NCBI RefSeq assembly: GCF_009830105.1
Contig: NZ_WURB01000004.1
Location: 62,001 to 126,000, forward strand
DNA length: 64,000 nt
Direction of reading: 5' to 3'
DNA from: Microvirga makkahensis
Lineage (GTDB): Bacteria > Pseudomonadota > Alphaproteobacteria > Rhizobiales > Beijerinckiaceae
The notes beneath the pieces are model-generated. The model was not told where the DNA came from, ran no database searches, and saw nothing but the letters and a program-made list of their open reading frames with translations. The translations under genes and the position numbers were made by a program. Shown here one piece after another: positions 62,064-64,000 of the stretch; within the stretch, counting starts at the first letter, position 1; each line of letters opens with the position of its first letter.

Positions 62064-62864
62064 TTAATCTTCATCTCTGTCGCCTCGAAGGCCTTCGCCT
62101 TCGAGGTGTTCGATCATCTCCGGTAAATCAATGGTAAGGGCGGTGCCCTGCCAAGACTGCAAAATGCCTCGGGCCCGCAGGATGCGGCCCTTCAGCGAAT
62201 TTGCCGAAATGCCCCTCTCGGCCATCCGCATCCAGGTTTGTCGCGGGATGATGATCGTGAAGTCTTCTGCCCAGTGCCCCCCGAAGTTCAAATAGGTTCT
62301 CCGCTTGCGCTCGCCGATGCTGCGAACCCGCCCCTCGACGATCGCGAAGCTGCCGACGCGCTCTTTCAAACGCTCAGTTTGCTCAGCAAGAATGGGGTTA
62401 TAGCGGCCATCGGCCCAAAGACCAAGGCGTCGTTCGCGTGCCGTTTCTTCGAAAGCGAGCAGTTCAGGCTGGCAAAAGACCTGGTCCGTGCCCGCATCGA
62501 CGACGGCGAGGCCCGCCTCGACGAGGCCGTGGCCGAGGTCGAACCCCTGGCCCTGAGCGAGGCGGGCGCGCAGGGAGCGGCGATCCCAGCGATCGCGATG
62601 GCCCTGAACGGAGACGAGAAGCGGCTGATCGATCCGGGCTTTGAGCCAGTCCAGGGCCTGTTGCCGGTAAGGAGGACCGTCCGGAAGCCTGATGCCCGAT
62701 AGTTTGGCGAGCAGCTCCGTTTCGAGCACAAGATCGCCTTGGGCCGTGAGACCGGCCAGACGGTCCTGGCGAACCTCGTTCGTGCAGGCAGGCGCGAGGG
62801 CCCCTGCCGCCGCAGGTTCTACCGCAAGCGCTGCCAGAATGCCTATCGCCGCTCTGATCCGCAT
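62064..62864 (-). CDS. Exported SNase-fold (thermonuclease family) protein, active site altered
   Basis: A 266-residue protein with a signal peptide (cut near AAAG, about residue 20). It has the nuclease-fold order: KLSGIRLPDGPPYRQQAL, then a WDRRSLRARL segment, LVEAGLAVV, and ERRLGLWAD. However, the position of the active-site aspartate (GID in active enzymes) is GIR here, and the following TPE-like triad is LPD. This suggests a non-catalytic or altered protein. A C-terminal extension of about 100 residues (ERVGSFAIVEGRVRSIGERK onward) is family-specific. The stop lies 22 bp before the M48 gene. Confidence 0.8.
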   Translation of the reverse strand: MRIRAAIGILAALAVEPAAAGALAPACTNEVRQDRLAGLTAQGDLVLETELLAKLSGIRLPDGPPYRQQALDWLKARIDQPLLVSVQGHRDRWDRRSLRARLAQGQGFDLGHGLVEAGLAVVDAGTDQVFCQPELLAFEETARERRLGLWADGRYNPILAEQTERLKERVGSFAIVEGRVRSIGERKRRTYLNFGGHWAEDFTIIIPRQTWMRMAERGISANSLKGRILRARGILQSWQGTALTIDLPEMIEHLEGEGLRGDRDED

Positions 62865-62933
62865 AGCCGGTCCCGTATGTGGCCCGGGATCATACGCGGT
62901 CTTTCGGATACGGTCAGGCTCGGAAATGCAACC

Positions 62934-63155
62934 TCAGTGCTTTTCCTGAGCGGGGCTGTGCTTCTGCGGTTTGTGTCCGCTCTGGCCAGGCTCGTTGTGC
63001 TTGTTGTGCTCGCGGGTTTCCTGATGGGTCGCGCCGCCCTGACGCCCGATGTCGGGAGAGCCGGAGGCGTTGTCGTGAGCTTGACGATCCTGCCCGTCCG
63101 GATGGCCGGACACGCGGGTCTCGTTCGGGTTGCTGCGGTTGCCGGTGCTGCTCAT
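62934..63155 (-). CDS. Small hydrophilic disordered protein
   Basis: A 73-residue, strongly polar protein rich in Gly, Asn, His, Gln and charged residues, with no hydrophobic core (for example SGHPDGQDRQAHDNASGSPD). I do not recognise the family; it recalls stress-linked hydrophilic proteins. Its ATG overlaps the stop of the 48-residue gene upstream (ATGA), so the two are translationally coupled. Confidence 0.55.
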   Translation of the reverse strand: MSSTGNRSNPNETRVSGHPDGQDRQAHDNASGSPDIGRQGGATHQETREHNKHNEPGQSGHKPQKHSPAQEKH

Positions 63156-63298
63156 GACTTTTTCTCTTGCTGCCGCTTCTGGGCTCCGTTGCCGTCCTTG
63201 CCCTGCTGGTGTTGTGTGCCGCGGGTGTTGGAACCACCATGCCCTTCCTGCGGGATGCCTTCAGGATTGGTCCGGGAGCCGGGAATGTTCTTGGTCAT
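63152..63298 (-). CDS. Very small hydrophilic protein coupled to the next gene
   Basis: A 48-residue polar protein (MTKNIPGSRTNPEGIPQEGH and onward), too short for many gene finders. An AGGA ribosome-binding site lies about 9 bases before the ATG, and the stop overlaps the start of the 73-residue gene (ATGA). Both proteins share the same Gly/Gln/His-rich, disordered style, which supports a real two-gene unit. Function is unknown. Confidence 0.5.
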   Translation of the reverse strand: MTKNIPGSRTNPEGIPQEGHGGSNTRGTQHQQGKDGNGAQKRQQEKKS

Positions 63299-63429
63299 TG
63301 CGAAGATCCTGATCGTTCATTGGCTGCGATGAACAGCCTGCTCGACACGCACGGCGTGTGGAGCAGCAGTCCGCAGGGTCAATCGATCGCGCCGCCGATG
63401 GTTTCAGGCTGGGCCGGAGGCTTTTGGCC

Positions 63430-63642
63430 TCACCACCGGATGACGACGACGGTCTGCTTGCCGTTTCCGAGTTCGACAGCCTCAAGACCCTCCGATCTCC
63501 TGTTCTGCGGTTTGGCGTTTTCGACGATTTCGAATTCCTCCACATGGGACGCGAAAGCCTCGTCCACCTCCGCCACGCAGAGCAGGGTGTCGGGGGGAAG
63601 CTTCTCGACCTTCTTGAGAAAGTCGCGCAGGGTCTGAGCCAT
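63430..63642 (-). CDS. Small protein of unknown function
   Basis: A 70-residue acidic soluble protein (MAQTLRDFLKKVEKLPPDTL and onward) with an apparent alpha-beta composition: an N-terminal helix and a C-terminal strand-rich part ending KQTVVVIRW. A GGAGA ribosome-binding site lies upstream of ATG 63642. An open frame continues to 63768, but without support. No family is recognised. Confidence 0.55.
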   Translation of the reverse strand: MAQTLRDFLKKVEKLPPDTLLCVAEVDEAFASHVEEFEIVENAKPQNRRSEGLEAVELGNGKQTVVVIRW

Positions 63643-63823
63643 GGAATGTCTCCGGTTGCCCTCACCAAACCGGCTGAAGCGCGGCAGGTTCCTTTGCTGC
63701 TCCCCAGGGCCCAAACCTGCCACTCCGCGCCGCCCTCGGCACAGCGATTCAGGCATGATGGAGAGCATTCCGCCGCAAGGGTCTGGCAGCCGGAAGACGA
63801 CCGTGCTATCTCATCTCGCGTGC

Positions 63824-63900
63824 GGTCCCGTAGCTCAGCAGGACAGAGCAGCGGTTTCCTAAACCGAAGGTCGGAAGTTCGAGTCTTCCCGGGATCGCCA
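63824..63900 (+). tRNA. tRNA-Arg(CCT)
   Basis: Complete cloverleaf with encoded CCA. The acceptor GGTCCCG pairs with CGGGATC including one G-U pair; the anticodon loop TTCCTAA gives anticodon CCT, which reads AGG; the T arm is GGAAG-TTCGAGT-CTTCC. The top pair of the anticodon stem is G-A. The 100 bases after it contain no visible gene. Confidence 0.94.
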
Positions 63901-64000
63901 GCATTTCAGAGCCGCCAAATGGGCCGTGGTCACCACTCGGTTACACGGTGAGGGAATACCCGAACTGCCTGGGTGGACGATTGCTCCTTATCAAGCGGAG

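Noticed and set aside
63901..64000. Second integrated element after tRNA-Arg
   Set aside because: tRNA-Arg genes are frequent insertion sites, but only 100 bases follow in the window and they show no integrase or repeat of the tRNA end.

Overview
The window looks like a chromosomal segment of a high-GC alphaproteobacterium of the order Hyphomicrobiales (Rhizobiales). The evidence is the run of TCA genes (sdhCDAB, mdh-sucCDAB-lpd), an F1-only atpHAGDC operon with no Fo genes, the cobS/cobT cobaltochelatase pair beside a J-domain gene, a CarD-rpoH pair, and an Omp19-like lipoprotein. A Methylobacteriaceae-type host such as Microvirga is a guess from general gene style and cannot be fixed from sequence reading alone.

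Layout. Positions 1-4841 are a genomic island, visibly lower in GC than the rest and cut by the left edge. It carries a partial serine recombinase, a small membrane protein, two unrecognised proteins (one possibly replication-related) and a tyrosine integrase that abuts the 3' end of a tRNA-Ala gene. Three copies of one palindromic 14-mer occur only in this island. Positions 4918-8258 hold yggT, a broken DUF167 gene, folD, an endostatin-like 'lectin' gene and a LysR regulator. Positions 8459-23841 are the TCA block: succinate dehydrogenase, an Inh-family lipoprotein, zapE, a TetR regulator, malate dehydrogenase, succinyl-CoA synthetase and the 2-oxoglutarate dehydrogenase complex.

Positions 23851-28776 hold tdk, xerC, priA and a histidine phosphatase. 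Positions 28981-33990 are the F1 ATP synthase operon, closed by a clear terminator. Then come a 2'-5' RNA ligase-like gene, putA with a divergent Lrp-type regulator, a frameshifted alx/terC gene, an orphan ABC substrate-binding protein, a COG0523 metal chaperone with an EamA transporter, a DD-carboxypeptidase, Nudix and LOG genes, and a thiolase. Positions 47092-60458 form a rhizobial-style housekeeping run: bolA, dnaJ-like, cobS, cobT, a phytase-like esterase, a VUT/YhhQ transporter, rpmB, a DUF3108 protein, a SUV3-like helicase, an S4 protein, fdxA, carD and rpoH. The right end has an M48 lipoprotein peptidase, a degenerate SNase-fold protein, three very small genes and a tRNA-Arg(CCU).

Functionally the centre of the window is respiratory carbon flow. 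The dehydrogenases feed electrons to the quinone pool and NADH, the F1 genes make the catalytic part of ATP synthase, and PutA feeds proline carbon in as glutamate. The most unusual points are the island-specific palindrome family, two broken backbone genes (DUF167 and alx), perfect intergenic palindromes (TetR-mdh, sucD-sucA, atpD-atpC), a tRNA-like relic, and a coupled pair of tiny disordered-protein genes. I did not find a convincing new multi-gene system; the island module is the best candidate.
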